Source: Chitinophaga pinensis
GTDB lineage: Bacteria > Bacteroidota > Bacteroidia > Chitinophagales > Chitinophagaceae
Assembly: GCA_902167325.1 (NCBI GenBank)
Contig: LR632930.1
Span: 558,001 to 622,000 of the forward strand
Direction: 5' to 3'
DNA: 64,000 nt
Shown here: positions 26,187 to 35,909 of the stretch, in pieces
Position numbering within the stretch: position 1 is the stretch's first letter
Layout: every line of letters begins with the position of its first letter
Translations under genes and position numbers: made by a program
The notes under the pieces: model-generated
The model's input: only the letters and a program-made list of their open reading frames with translations
Database searches by the model: none
What the model was told of the DNA's origin: nothing

Positions 26187-26831
26187 GGGGTCTTCCGGTA
26201 CGAAGGGGTTGTGTACTTTCTCGAACCCTATCGTAGTTTCGGGACCGTGGCCGGAATACACGACGGTATCGTTCGGCAGCTTGTAAAGCTTTTCCCGGAT
26301 ACTCTTTGCCAGTGTTTCAAAATTACCTCCGGGAAAGTCGGAACGGCCAACGCTCTGTTTAAATAACACGTCTCCCGCAATTACGAAGTTTTGTTTTGCG
26401 CAGTAAAAAGAGATGCTGCCGGGGGAATGGCCGGGGGTAAGGATCACTTCCAGCTCATCGTCTCCCAAAATCACTTTATCCCCTTCTTCGAGGTAGCCGG
26501 CCGGCTCGGGAGATGGCTCGAAGGGAATGTTATACATCTGGCCTGATTGGGGTGCCCGGTCGAGCACTACCTGGTCTAAACGATGTATTTCAGGGCCTTT
26601 ACCAAACATTTTCTGCACCAGCCTGTTGCTGAATATATGGTCCAGATGGCAGTGAGTATTAAGCAGCCGGGCCACGGTCAACCCATTGTCTGTCATGAAC
26701 CTGGTGAACTTTGCCCGCTCTTCTTCATAATAAAATCCCGGGTCTATAATGATACACTGCTTTTTTTCGTTAATTAGTACGTATGTATTCTCCTGAAAAG
26801 GATTAACCGTGAAGCACCTGATTTCAAACAT
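26169..26831 (-). CDS. MBL-fold metal-dependent hydrolase (glyoxalase II-like)
   Basis: 220 residues. The metallo-beta-lactamase motif is THCHLDH, with further metal ligands at TPGHSPG, GDVLF and SGHGPETT. The layout (QENTYVLINEKKQCIIIDPG at the N-terminus) is that of glyoxalase II-like thioester hydrolases. The real substrate is not determined by sequence. The 3' end overlaps the flippase gene by 18 nt in convergent orientation. Confidence 0.9.
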   Translation of the reverse strand: MFEIRCFTVNPFQENTYVLINEKKQCIIIDPGFYYEEERAKFTRFMTDNGLTVARLLNTHCHLDHIFSNRLVQKMFGKGPEIHRLDQVVLDRAPQSGQMYNIPFEPSPEPAGYLEEGDKVILGDDELEVILTPGHSPGSISFYCAKQNFVIAGDVLFKQSVGRSDFPGGNFETLAKSIREKLYKLPNDTVVYSGHGPETTIGFEKVHNPFVPEDPSTRLA

Positions 26832-26887
26832 TGTTGACGTTTTTTACTAATTTTAATTCGCAACACAATATTATCAATACTTTCCGT

Positions 26888-29800
26888 ATGAACCGATTTA
26901 TTACTAGGTCATTTATTCCATGCTTATTCTTCCTGCTGATAGGTTATGTTCACGTTCAGGCACAGACGAATACGGTGGAATTCGGGCAGAACCGGGTGCA
27001 ATACAAGAACTTCAAGTGGCGGTTCTATACCACCCGGCACTTCAACACCTACTTCGCCCAGAATGGCCTGGAGCTCGGAAAGTATGTTGCCCAATGCGCG
27101 GAAAAGGAACTCCCCCAGCTGGAGGAATTCATGGAATTCACCTTCCGGCAGAAAGTAAATATTATTGTGTACAACAACTTTGCCGAGTTTAAACAGTCGA
27201 ATGTAGGCATCGGGGTCGACTGGCAGAATACCGGCGGGGTCACTAAACTGGTAGGTAACAAACTGCTGGTTTATTTCGATGGCGACCATGCCAACCTCCG
27301 CCGCCAGATCCGCCAGGGCATAGCCCGGGTAATGCTCGAAACCCTCCTTTTCGGTGAAGATATCGGTGAATTTGCCGGTAACGCCGTATTGATCGACTTC
27401 CCCAACTGGTTCACCGACGGCTTTATCGCCTATGCCGCCGAAAACTGGAATCCCCAGCTGGACGATCAGCTGAAATCCGTCCTCAACTCCGGAAGATATA
27501 ACACCTTCAACCAGCTTACTTTCGACAAACCCCTCCTCGCCGGCCAGGCTTTCTGGTATTATGTGGAAAGTAAGTATGGGAAAGATGCCGTGCCATACCT
27601 CATGTACATCACCCGTATCAACCGTGGCCTTAAGAAAGGCTTCGAGCAGGTGCTGCATATGAAACCCAAAGCTGCCCAGGCCGATTTCATGATGTGGTTC
27701 CGGAAGCGTTACCAGGAAGACGGGCGCCGCCGCCGGCAGGTAACCCGTGGTACCGGGGTGATCTCCAAAGAACTCGGTAAAAGAGGTGAAAAAGATTACT
27801 ACCGCTTCCAGGCCAACCCTAAAAACAGCATGGTAGCCCTCGTGGAATACAGCAAAGGCACCTATAAAGTGAAGATCAACCTTGGCTGGACCACCCAGAA
27901 GGTACTCCTGAAAAGCGGTGTAAAACAGCTGACCTCCAAGCTGGACCCTAACTATCCCCTCCTCGCCTGGAACCAGAAAGGTAACCGGCTGGCCGTAGTA
28001 TATGAATCTGAAGGCAAAACCCGCCTCATGATTTATGACCTGATCTCGAAGATCACCATTAAGCAGGACCTTCCGATGTTCGAAAGGATCATAGACATGA
28101 AGTACTTCTTCGAGTTCGATAACTCCCTCCTGCTTTCCGCCGTACGTAATGGCCATACCGATATCTTTACCTATAGCATCACCAATAGTAAGGTAGACCA
28201 GATCACGAACGACGTCTGGGACGACCTCGACCCCTCCTTTGCCGCATTCCCCGGTAAAAGCGGGATCATTTATTCCTCCAACCGCCCAAGCCCCAAAGCC
28301 CGTACTTCCGACACCGTGATGCCGCATAACCGGTACAACATCTTCATGGTGGATAACTGGAACAAATCTTCCGAAAAACAAATCTCGCAGCTTACCAACC
28401 TGCCCTATGGCAATGCAAGGCTGCCCGTACAATATAACACCACCCACTTCACCTTCGTGAGCGATGCCAATGGTATCGCCAACCGCTATGCCGGCTTCTT
28501 CAGGGCTGAAAGAGCAGGGGTGGATTCTCTTTACTTCGTGGGTGCAGAAATACTCTATAACCCCGACAAGGAAGACCTCGACTCTGCATTGATGGATTAT
28601 GGCGCTACGGCACCTGATTCCATACAGGCCATAACCATTACCAACGACTCTACGTATGTGTTCCCCGTTACCAACTACTCGTTCGGTATCAAGGAATCGC
28701 GGATTGCGGGAGATCAGGGCATGGTGTCTGAAGTGGTGCAGATAGGAGACTGGAAGCGCCTGTATAAGCTGAAGGTGGATACCAACACGCTGCGTAAACG
28801 TAATGTATCTGCCCGGCCTACCAACTTCAGGCTGCAGCAAATGCGTGATGACTCCTTACGCCTGGGGCTGCCCAGTTACTATGCCAAACAGGATACTGCT
28901 GCCAAGCAACCCAACTTCTTCCAGAACGAATTTGGTAACGAGCCTGCAGATACTACCAAAACGGAAGCAGAACCGCTGCTGAGCGGGGAGAAAAAAGAAC
29001 CGGGTATCCTGAAAAGTGCACGCCTTGGTAATTACCGGCTGAAATTCAGTTCCGATTACCTGGTAACGCAGATCGATAACTCGGTGCTCATGAACCGCTA
29101 CCAGCCTTACTTCGGCTGGCCGCAGGGGCCCATCCGCCTCCAGGACCCGGTGAATGGACTCATCCGCCTCGGCATCAGCGACCTGATGGAAGACTTCAAG
29201 TTCAACGGTGCCTTCCGTATCCCCCTCGCCCTCGACGGTACGGAGTACCTGTTCTCCTTCTCTTATCTTAAGAAACGCTTCGATTATAAGCTGACCTACT
29301 ACCGCAAGGTGGAAAAGGCCGCGTTTGAGTTCCAGGATGGCAGCAGCCTTCCTATCAAGAACAAAACCAACATCTACCAGGCGGAAGTACGCTATCCGTT
29401 TGATCAGGTACGCAGCTTGCGCCTGCAGGCCGGACTCCGTACCGATGAGCTGGTGGTACTTGCCAACGACGAAGCATCGCTTAAAGAGCCGAACTACAAG
29501 GAATCCGCTGTACTGGCGCGCCTGGAATATGTGCACGACAATGTGCTCAACCCCGCCATCAACATCTACAAAGGCACCCGTTACAAGGTGTATATGGATA
29601 TGATTGCACAGGTGCAAAGCAACCGCAACACCTTGTTCGGCCAGGTTACGCCTAAAGGCAAGTTCACATACAACATGGGTATTGATGCCCGTCATTATGT
29701 GGAGATCCACCGTAACTTCATCTGGGCCACCCGCTTTGCGGCTGATCTTTCGTGGGGTACGCGCAAGCTGATCTACTTCCTCGGTGGTGTAGACAACTGG

Positions 29801-30268
29801 ATGATCAAGCCGGATATCTACGGCAACCGGGCACCCAACCCCAATGAAAACTATGCATACCAGACGCTGGCTGTTAACATGCGCGGTTATAAACAGAATA
29901 TCCGCAATGGTAATAACGTGATGCTGATCAATACGGAGCTTCGCCTGCCGGTGTTCACCACGTTCATTGACAAGCCGATCAATAGTGCGTTCCTCCGCAA
30001 CTTCCAGCTCATGTCTTTCGTAGACATCGGTACCGCCTGGAACGAGAAGCTGAAATTCAAGGATGCCAACTATACCGAATACACGACTGCGGAAGGCGTG
30101 GTGATCCGTATTAAAGACGGGTTCCTCGGGCCCTTCGTAGGAGGCTATGGTTTTGGTGCGCGCACCACGGTACTGGGTTATTTCGCCCGCTTCGATGCAG
30201 GCTGGCCCATGACCGGGTTCTTCCGCGGCAAACCGCAGTTGACCTTTGCACTGGGGGTAGACTTCTAA
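26888..30268 (+). CDS. Very large envelope protein: peptidase-MA-like region, TolB-like propeller, C-terminal outer-membrane barrel
   Basis: 1126 residues from ATG 26888, with a signal peptide (SFIPCLFFLLIGYVHVQAQ). Residues ~25-270 resemble a peptidase-MA/gluzincin-like domain, but where the catalytic HExxH would sit the helix reads FPNWFTDGFIAYAAE, so it is probably inactive. The middle (about 300-560) has WD40/TolB-like blades such as LLAWNQKGNRLAVVYES and IIYSSNRPSPKA. The C-terminal ~400 residues are strand-rich, with aromatic-ended strands, and end LTFALGVDF as outer-membrane barrels do. Such proteins are widespread in Bacteroidota and often named TolB-like. Function is unknown. The gene is alone and ends in a strong terminator. 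Confidence 0.75.
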   Translation: MNRFITRSFIPCLFFLLIGYVHVQAQTNTVEFGQNRVQYKNFKWRFYTTRHFNTYFAQNGLELGKYVAQCAEKELPQLEEFMEFTFRQKVNIIVYNNFAEFKQSNVGIGVDWQNTGGVTKLVGNKLLVYFDGDHANLRRQIRQGIARVMLETLLFGEDIGEFAGNAVLIDFPNWFTDGFIAYAAENWNPQLDDQLKSVLNSGRYNTFNQLTFDKPLLAGQAFWYYVESKYGKDAVPYLMYITRINRGLKKGFEQVLHMKPKAAQADFMMWFRKRYQEDGRRRRQVTRGTGVISKELGKRGEKDYYRFQANPKNSMVALVEYSKGTYKVKINLGWTTQKVLLKSGVKQLTSKLDPNYPLLAWNQKGNRLAVVYESEGKTRLMIYDLISKITIKQDLPMFERIIDMKYFFEFDNSLLLSAVRNGHTDIFTYSITNSKVDQITNDVWDDLDPSFAAFPGKSGIIYSSNRPSPKARTSDTVMPHNRYNIFMVDNWNKSSEKQISQLTNLPYGNARLPVQYNTTHFTFVSDANGIANRYAGFFRAERAGVDSLYFVGAEILYNPDKEDLDSALMDYGATAPDSIQAITITNDSTYVFPVTNYSFGIKESRIAGDQGMVSEVVQIGDWKRLYKLKVDTNTLRKRNVSARPTNFRLQQMRDDSLRLGLPSYYAKQDTAAKQPNFFQNEFGNEPADTTKTEAEPLLSGEKKEPGILKSARLGNYRLKFSSDYLVTQIDNSVLMNRYQPYFGWPQGPIRLQDPVNGLIRLGISDLMEDFKFNGAFRIPLALDGTEYLFSFSYLKKRFDYKLTYYRKVEKAAFEFQDGSSLPIKNKTNIYQAEVRYPFDQVRSLRLQAGLRTDELVVLANDEASLKEPNYKESAVLARLEYVHDNVLNPAINIYKGTRYKVYMDMIAQVQSNRNTLFGQVTPKGKFTYNMGIDARHYVEIHRNFIWATRFAADLSWGTRKLIYFLGGVDNWMIKPDIYGNRAPNPNENYAYQTLAVNMRGYKQNIRNGNNVMLINTELRLPVFTTFIDKPINSAFLRNFQLMSFVDIGTAWNEKLKFKDANYTEYTTAEGVVIRIKDGFLGPFVGGYGFGARTTVLGYFARFDAGWPMTGFFRGKPQLTFALGVDF

Positions 30269-30290
30269 AACATAAGAATTTGCGATACAC

Positions 30291-30322
30291 AAAAAAGCCG
30301 GCTGATGAAGCCGGCTTTTTTT
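30291..30322. terminator. Bidirectional terminator between the large envelope gene and dgkA
   Basis: Perfect 13-bp stem AAAAAAGCCGGCT / AGCCGGCTTTTTT with a 5-nt loop. It touches the dgkA stop codon. Confidence 0.9.
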
Positions 30323-30677
30323 ATAGCATTTTAGGGAGGAAGATGCACCCTGCGGCAACCACTGCCGCAATGGCTGCAATGAGTACTGCGCCGGCAGCCA
30401 TATCCTTGATGTTCTTAACGAGGGGGTGATGATCGGGGTGAAGGAGGTCCATCGATTTTTCGATGGCCGTATTGAGTAATTCGGCCGTCCATACACTGCC
30501 GGTGGCGATGGCGAGTACGGCCCATTCTCCGGGGGAACAGCGGAAGTAGCAGGCGGCTGCAATTACTACCGCAGTGGCTGCGAGATGGATGCGGGCATTG
30601 GGTTCGCTGCGGAGGGCAGTGAAGATGCCGCGGAAGGCATGGCGGAAGCTGGAGGCGGTACCTGTTCTCCGATTCAT
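30321..30677 (-). CDS. dgkA: Diacylglycerol kinase family protein
   Basis: 118 residues with three membrane helices, the small integral-membrane kinase family that phosphorylates diacylglycerol or undecaprenol. The signature ELLNTAIEKSMDLLHPDHHP...KNIKDMAAGAVL is present. The start ATG (30677) shares TGATG with the stop of the upstream wHTH gene, so translation is probably coupled; a GTG one codon earlier is less likely. The Gram-positive members act on undecaprenol; which lipid is used here is not shown. Confidence 0.9.
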   Translation of the reverse strand: MNRRTGTASSFRHAFRGIFTALRSEPNARIHLAATAVVIAAACYFRCSPGEWAVLAIATGSVWTAELLNTAIEKSMDLLHPDHHPLVKNIKDMAAGAVLIAAIAAVVAAGCIFLPKML

Positions 30678-30973
30678 CACTGCGTAAATTTAATCATGGC
30701 TTCCAGTGCGGCGAGGTGGCCCTTGAAGGCCTTTTCACCCACCTTGGTTATGGAATAGGTGGTATTGGTTTTCCTACCAACAAATCCTTTATGTACTTTG
30801 ATATACGCGTTTTCCTCGAGGGTAGACAGGTGGGAGGCCAGGTTACCATCGGTTACGTCCAGCATAGCCTTCAGGTCGTTGAAACTGACTTCTTCATTGA
30901 CCATCAGCATGCTCATCACACCCAGCCGGATGCGGCTTTCAAACAGTTTATTCAGATGCTCGATCGGATTCAT
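30677..30973 (-). CDS. Small winged-helix transcriptional regulator
   Basis: 98 residues, a compact winged-helix protein of the HTH_34/ArsR-like group: VSFNDLKAMLDVTDGNLASHLSTLEE is the recognition region, followed by the wing GFVGRKTNTTYSIT and a C-terminal dimerisation helix. No cysteine-based metal site is visible. It lies in an operon between a membrane protein (12-nt gap) and dgkA (4-nt overlap). In similar loci such regulators control the adjacent membrane-protein gene; this is inferred. Confidence 0.88.
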   Translation of the reverse strand: MNPIEHLNKLFESRIRLGVMSMLMVNEEVSFNDLKAMLDVTDGNLASHLSTLEENAYIKVHKGFVGRKTNTTYSITKVGEKAFKGHLAALEAMIKFTQ

Positions 30974-30985
30974 GCAAACAGGGGT

Positions 30986-31648
30986 TTATGCCGCTTCGGG
31001 AGCGCGTTCGTATTTCCACCACATGATGATGCCATATAAAATATGTACCAGTCCAAACCCGATGGCCCAGAACAGGAGTCCGAAGCCCAGCCAGAAAGTG
31101 GCGAGGATGCCAAGGAGGGTTTCTATGAAACCAACATACCGCAGTTCTGGCATCGTGAATTTACTGGCATTGATAAGTGCAAGGCCGTAAAATACCAGGC
31201 ACGTAGGTGCGATGAGGTAGTAGATGCCGTTGTAGATCATGCCGAGGATGAAGAGGCCGCCTGCCACCAGGGGTATGCCGAGGTGGATGGTAACTTTACG
31301 CGCCGTGGAGTCCCAGATGGGGAGGCCCTGCTGGCGGGCTTTACGCCAGGTAAAATAGCACCCGGTGGTAAGGGCACACAGCAATACCGCTGCGGCGATG
31401 AGGATCAGCTTCAGCAGTATCCCCTCTTCCGTATACGTTTGGTCAGATGTAGCAGGGTCGTAACTACCGCCGTCGAATACCGAGGCCGCCCTGAACGCTG
31501 TTAATGTACGCCAGGCAAACCAGGCGCCTATGAGGGCACTAAGCCCTGCACCTATACCACCCAGGCCGCTGAGCGACATAAACCGGGTACTGCGCTCCAT
31601 AATGCGCTTAATGTCTTTAAGGGTATCGAGATGTTGTTGCTCATTCAT
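30986..31648 (-). CDS. Polytopic membrane protein of unknown function
   Basis: 220 residues from ATG 31648 (MNEQQHLDTLKDIKRIMERSTRF). ATGs at 31681 and 31711 are in frame, but a TAGCTTTG promoter box at 31669-31676 lies downstream of both, favouring 31648. A short cytoplasmic N-terminal helix is followed by five or six hydrophobic segments. It is first in the operon with the winged-helix regulator and dgkA. No functional motif recognised. Confidence 0.75.
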   Translation of the reverse strand: MNEQQHLDTLKDIKRIMERSTRFMSLSGLGGIGAGLSALIGAWFAWRTLTAFRAASVFDGGSYDPATSDQTYTEEGILLKLILIAAAVLLCALTTGCYFTWRKARQQGLPIWDSTARKVTIHLGIPLVAGGLFILGMIYNGIYYLIAPTCLVFYGLALINASKFTMPELRYVGFIETLLGILATFWLGFGLLFWAIGFGLVHILYGIIMWWKYERAPEAA

Positions 31649-31668
31649 AGATAAAGCACTTTGTACAT

Positions 31669-31676
31669 CAAAGCTA
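31669..31676 (-). promoter_or_regulatory. -7 box of the membrane-wHTH-dgkA operon
   Basis: On the minus strand TAGCTTTG matches TAnnTTTG and lies 20 nt before ATG 31648. Confidence 0.45.
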
Positions 31677-31858
31677 CTCATATTTATGGAAAATGGGGCA
31701 TGAATGCCCACTGAGAGAAATTTGGCATGTTATTGTATCAGGGATAGGGGTAAGCCGCCGAACAGGCGTCTTTGAAAGGGCAGCACCTTTGTTATAAAAC
31801 TGTCCCATTTAACAACAGTCCCATAAATTCGTCCGAAAATATCTAATTTGCCTCGCAA

Positions 31859-34369
31859 ATGAACGGCTGGAAACGAACCATAGCTTTTGTAATTACGATC
31901 ATCAGCTTCTTACCCATCCATGCGCAGCAGCATAAAGTCAGGGGAATAGTAAAAGACGCGCACACCCAGGAACTGATCCCATTCGCCACACTCCAATTTG
32001 TGGGAACCAACACGGGCATGGTTACCGACGCCAATGGCGCTTTCCTTTTCGAACTTCCTTCCATCCCCTCAGACTCATTGCTCGTACGTGTAATGGGTTA
32101 CCAGCGTACCGTTTTATTCGTCGATAAAAAACGGGCCGAGCAAACCCTCAACTTCGAGATATCCCGTGGCGATGTTTCCCTCAAAACATATGAGATCAAA
32201 GCCAACGTTAACTTCGCCATCATTCTCCTTCGCAACATCGTCCGCCGCAAACCGTTCAATAACTACGACCGCCTCCAAAGCTATAAATACGAAATTTACA
32301 ATAAGCTGGAACTTGACATCAAAAACCTGAATACCGTTAAGCTTTCCAAAAACCGCTTCACCAAACCGTTCTCCTTCATTCTCAAGAATATTGACAGTAC
32401 TACCGAAAACCAGCCTTTCCTCCCCGTATTCATTACAGAAAGTATTTCGGATTACTACTTCCAGCGTAACCCAAAGAAAACAAAGGAGATCATCAAAGCC
32501 TCCCGCACTTCAGGACTCGATAACGAAAGCGTGACCAAGTTTCTCGGTGGCATGTATCAGAACATCAACGTGTACGACAACTACATTCCCGTGTTCGATA
32601 AAAGCTTCGTAAGCCCTATCAGCTCCAGCGGTACCATCTTCTACAATTACCGCATCACGGATACTCAGTACATCGCCAACCAGCGTTACATCCGCATGAA
32701 CTTTGAGCCGCGCCGCAAAGGTGAGAACGCTTTCATTGGCGACCTTTGGGTGATGGACTCTACGTTTGCCATTCAGAAAATGAGCATGTCCGTCCCGAAC
32801 GATGCCAATATCAACTTCGTCCGCAAGATCTCACTGGTACAGGAGTTTAAGCAACTGGCAGACAGCAGCGGGTGGTTCCTCGCAAAAGATAAATTCATCG
32901 TCGACTTCTGGACACCCAGTCCCAAGCCCACTAAAACCATTGAGTTCATAGGCCGGAAAACCACCACTTACGAAGATCTTGTTTACAACGATACCGCCGT
33001 TACTAATCTGTTTTCCGAAAAGCGTTACCCGCAAAACATTGTGGTGGCCGACAGTGCAAGGGCACGCACCGATTCTTTCTGGAACGATCACCGGCATGAA
33101 TCGCTCAGCCATAATGAGCAGTCGATCTATAACATGGTGGACACGCTGCAGAAGATCCCCCTCTTCCAGAAGTATTCCAATACCATCCGCTTCCTTGCCA
33201 CCGGGTATAAACCTTTTGGTAAGCTCGAATGGGGTCCGTACTGGTACCTCTTTTCCCAGAACCGGCTGGAGGGCTTCCGTACCCGGCTCGACCTTGGTAC
33301 TACTCCCGAGTTCCATAAAGACCTTTACCTGAATGGCTACCTGGCCTATGGCTTTGGAGACGATCGTTTTAAAGGCAAGCTGTCGGCATTATACCTGCTG
33401 AACCGCCATCCGCGTATGTACGTATACGGGTCTTTCATCCGTGACCTTGATAATGGTGCGAGCTATTACGATGAGGTGGGTACGGATAACATTTTTACCC
33501 TGGCTATCCGCAAGCCCGGCGTACCGCAGAAGTTCATGCAGATAGAGGAAAAGCGGGCAGAGTTTTACAAAGAGTATTACAGCGGCTTCTCCCATCACTT
33601 TGCGGTGGTGCACAAGCAATATATGCCATACGACCCGTTACCGGGCGGCAACATCTTCCCGCATTCCGGCGGTAAAACCGACCCTTATACCAATTTGGAG
33701 GTGTCTGTGAAACTGCGGTATGCATTCCGGGAAGAGTTCCTGGAGGGCAATTACTACCGCTTCAGCCTCGGCAGCAAATACCCCATTGTGGAGTTTAAAT
33801 ATGCATTGGGTGTAAAGGGTATCTGGAAGAGCAATTATTCTTATCACAAGGCTTCGGCCACAGTGTCTGACTACCTGAAGATTGCGCCATTCGGACAGCT
33901 GTATTACAACTTCTTCGGAGGTAAGATCTTCAATGCCACGCTGCCTTATCCGCTGCTGGAGGTACACCCCGGTAACGAGATTTACTATTATAACAAATAT
34001 GCGTTCAATATGATGAACCGTTATGAGTTCATCAGCGATCAATATGCGGGCTTCAACCTGGAGCATACCCTTGGCAGTGGTATCTTTAATTATATTCCGC
34101 TGGTTCGGAAGCTTAAATTCCGCCAGTTCTGGACGGCCAAAGGGGTGATAGGCCGCCTCAGCAATGAGAACCGCGCGCTCAACTTCCAGTCTGCCTACCC
34201 TTTCAAAACCTTACAGGGCAACCCTTATATTGAAGTGGGTACCGGTGTGGAGAATATCCTCAAATTCATCCGCATCGATTTCGTGTGGAGGGTGGCACCC
34301 AAGCCGCTTCCGGAAGAAGCGGATAATAAAAAGTTCGGCATCTTCGGCAGCTTCCGTCTACAATTCTAA
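31859..34369 (+). CDS. DUF5686 outer-membrane protein with carboxypeptidase-regulatory-like N-terminal domain
   Basis: 836 residues with a signal peptide (MNGWKRTIAFVITIISFLPIHAQ). Residues ~25-110 are a CarboxypepD_reg-like beta-sandwich: VRGIVKDAHTQELIPFATLQF, then GMVTDANGAFLFELPSI. The remaining ~700 residues match DUF5686: a periplasmic region and a strand-rich C-terminal part ending FRLQF, typical of an outer-membrane barrel. Such proteins resemble TonB-dependent receptors but lack a recognisable plug. Function is unknown. Its stop overlaps the convergent XRE regulator stop by 3 nt. Confidence 0.85.
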   Translation: MNGWKRTIAFVITIISFLPIHAQQHKVRGIVKDAHTQELIPFATLQFVGTNTGMVTDANGAFLFELPSIPSDSLLVRVMGYQRTVLFVDKKRAEQTLNFEISRGDVSLKTYEIKANVNFAIILLRNIVRRKPFNNYDRLQSYKYEIYNKLELDIKNLNTVKLSKNRFTKPFSFILKNIDSTTENQPFLPVFITESISDYYFQRNPKKTKEIIKASRTSGLDNESVTKFLGGMYQNINVYDNYIPVFDKSFVSPISSSGTIFYNYRITDTQYIANQRYIRMNFEPRRKGENAFIGDLWVMDSTFAIQKMSMSVPNDANINFVRKISLVQEFKQLADSSGWFLAKDKFIVDFWTPSPKPTKTIEFIGRKTTTYEDLVYNDTAVTNLFSEKRYPQNIVVADSARARTDSFWNDHRHESLSHNEQSIYNMVDTLQKIPLFQKYSNTIRFLATGYKPFGKLEWGPYWYLFSQNRLEGFRTRLDLGTTPEFHKDLYLNGYLAYGFGDDRFKGKLSALYLLNRHPRMYVYGSFIRDLDNGASYYDEVGTDNIFTLAIRKPGVPQKFMQIEEKRAEFYKEYYSGFSHHFAVVHKQYMPYDPLPGGNIFPHSGGKTDPYTNLEVSVKLRYAFREEFLEGNYYRFSLGSKYPIVEFKYALGVKGIWKSNYSYHKASATVSDYLKIAPFGQLYYNFFGGKIFNATLPYPLLEVHPGNEIYYYNKYAFNMMNRYEFISDQYAGFNLEHTLGSGIFNYIPLVRKLKFRQFWTAKGVIGRLSNENRALNFQSAYPFKTLQGNPYIEVGTGVENILKFIRIDFVWRVAPKPLPEEADNKKFGIFGSFRLQF

Positions 34370-34806
34370 TCGGTCTTCTGTTTAAGTTCGGCAACACGGC
34401 GTGCGGAGTTTTCGCGAAGGGGCCCCAGCATGGAGCGCATGATGCGCATGTGCTCACTCATCAGCTGATCCATTTTGTGAACGGAATCGCGCAGGGAAAT
34501 CATCATTTCCTTCATCAGCAGCTTGTCTTGCCGGAAATACGCCAGTACGTCCTGCAGATCTTTTTCCTGCAGGGCGGGCTTCAGCTTCCGCTGGTGTTGT
34601 GGTGGCGGCGGTTCCTGGAACAGCTCTGAAAAATGGACGCCCAGCACATCTGCAATCTGCATCAACCGCTCAATCGTCAACCGCTTCACTTCATTCCGTT
34701 CTATATTGCCATATGCAGTTGGCCCCATCTTCAGCTGTGCCGCCATGTACTCCTGCGTAAGGTTGCGGTACTCCCGCAAACGCCGGATCGTTCTGCCTAA
34801 ATTCAT
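34366..34806 (-). CDS. XRE-family helix-turn-helix regulator
   Basis: 146 residues from ATG 34806 (MNLGRTIRRLREYRNLTQ); an ORF start at 34884 adds 26 atypical residues. The HTH_3 domain occupies residues 1-65, with LTQEYMAAQLKMGPTAYGNIERNE and LMQIADVLGVHFSELF. After a PPPP linker, a charged, probably coiled-coil C-terminal region rich in methionine follows (LLMKEMMISLRDSVHKMDQLM). Its targets are unknown. Confidence 0.85.
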   Translation of the reverse strand: MNLGRTIRRLREYRNLTQEYMAAQLKMGPTAYGNIERNEVKRLTIERLMQIADVLGVHFSELFQEPPPPQHQRKLKPALQEKDLQDVLAYFRQDKLLMKEMMISLRDSVHKMDQLMSEHMRIMRSMLGPLRENSARRVAELKQKTD

Positions 34807-34954
34807 TCTAAAGGGATTTTTCAAATCGTACAAGGTTAACAATGGTTTCTGCAATATTAAGGTGCTGAGAAATACGTTGATCAAAATCTCCGAAAAGCTG
34901 AGAAGTTCACTTCAAACTCCGGGAATATCCCGGAAATCCGAAGATTTGGGGGTA

Positions 34955-34982
34955 CAAAAAATGCGCCCTTTGTAAGGCGCAT
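34955..34982 (-). terminator. Terminator of the gcvH-vanZ operon
   Basis: Stem ATGCGCC/GGCGCAT with an 8-nt loop; on the minus strand it runs into TTTTTTGT. Confidence 0.75.
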
Positions 34983-35014
34983 ACATTTTCATTTTTCAGT
35001 AAGATGAGCGTTCG

Positions 35015-35437
35015 TTACTGGAGGAACCGCCGGCCAATAAACCGGAAGATCAGTGCTCCTGCAATAGCGCCCGCCGCATCGGCGGCGAGGTCCCACAGAT
35101 CAAAGCTGCGGTTGGGAATAAGGTACTTCTGGATGAATTCTATTGCCAGTCCGTACCCTGTAACCGATAATACTATCAGCGCCAGCATGCGCGTACTGAT
35201 GGAACCTTTCTGCCGGAAATACCCGTACGCCAGCAGCAGCACCATTCCTCCAAAAAGGAAAAAATGCGCCACTTTGTCGATATGCAACATATCCAGGAAA
35301 CCAACAGTTGGCACTGCTTTTCCGGGAAGCGTGCATAAAAAAAGAATGAGGATGACCCATCCCATAGCGGGCAGATAATATCGGATCATCCTCATGCTTC
35401 TTGTGTCTTTATGATTAGCAGACTGTAATTCAGGCAT
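35015..35437 (-). CDS. VanZ-like membrane protein
   Basis: 140 residues (starts at M15 or M17 are also possible). Four hydrophobic helices with the VanZ-like features DKVAHFFLFGGM and IEFIQKYLIPNRSFDLWDLAADAAGA. VanZ proteins are linked to teicoplanin resistance in enterococci, but most homologues have no known function. The gene begins 4 nt after the gcvH stop, a close operon. Confidence 0.85.
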   Translation of the reverse strand: MPELQSANHKDTRSMRMIRYYLPAMGWVILILFLCTLPGKAVPTVGFLDMLHIDKVAHFFLFGGMVLLLAYGYFRQKGSISTRMLALIVLSVTGYGLAIEFIQKYLIPNRSFDLWDLAADAAGAIAGALIFRFIGRRFLQ

Positions 35438-35441
35438 ACAA

Positions 35442-35822
35442 TTATTCTCCTACCAGCGCCTGGTATTGGTCTGCAGTGAGCAGGCCTTCTACGTCAGCAG
35501 GGTTGTTCACGGTGATGGTCACCATCCATCCGTCTCCGTAAGGATCGGAGTTAACCAGTTCAGGACTGCTGTCCAGCTCAGGGTTTACTTCACCAATAGT
35601 GCCGGCTACGGGCAGAAACAGGTCGGAAACGGTTTTCACGGCTTCTACCGTGCCAAAAACCTCTTCAGCACCCAGCGATTTACCGGTTGTGGCAATGTCC
35701 ACAAACACGATATCGCCCAGTTCGCGCTGTGCAAATTCGGTAATACCGATCTTTGCAGTGTTCCCTTCTAATAACACCCACTCGTGGTCTTTGGTGTAAC
35801 GCAGATTCGACGGAAAATTCAT
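35442..35822 (-). CDS. gcvH: Glycine cleavage system H protein
   Basis: 126 residues, the lipoyl carrier of the glycine cleavage complex that shuttles the aminomethyl group between P, T and L proteins. The lipoylated lysine is in [47 protein letters not shown] is the conserved N-terminal part. No gcvT or gcvP is nearby. It forms an operon with vanZ-like. Confidence 0.97.
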   Translation of the reverse strand: MNFPSNLRYTKDHEWVLLEGNTAKIGITEFAQRELGDIVFVDIATTGKSLGAEEVFGTVEAVKTVSDLFLPVAGTIGEVNPELDSSPELVNSDPYGDGWMVTITVNNPADVEGLLTADQYQALVGE

Positions 35823-35909
35823 GTCAAGTTTGATTTTGAGCGGTAAAAATAAAGATTACGTCCAGAATTATAAAAAGTTTGTCATTTTCAAAACGTTAAA
35901 ATGACAGAC

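Noticed and set aside
26924-30562. Two long minus-strand frames (638 and 568 residues)
   Set aside because: Antisense to the giant envelope gene and its terminator region; no recognisable domain.
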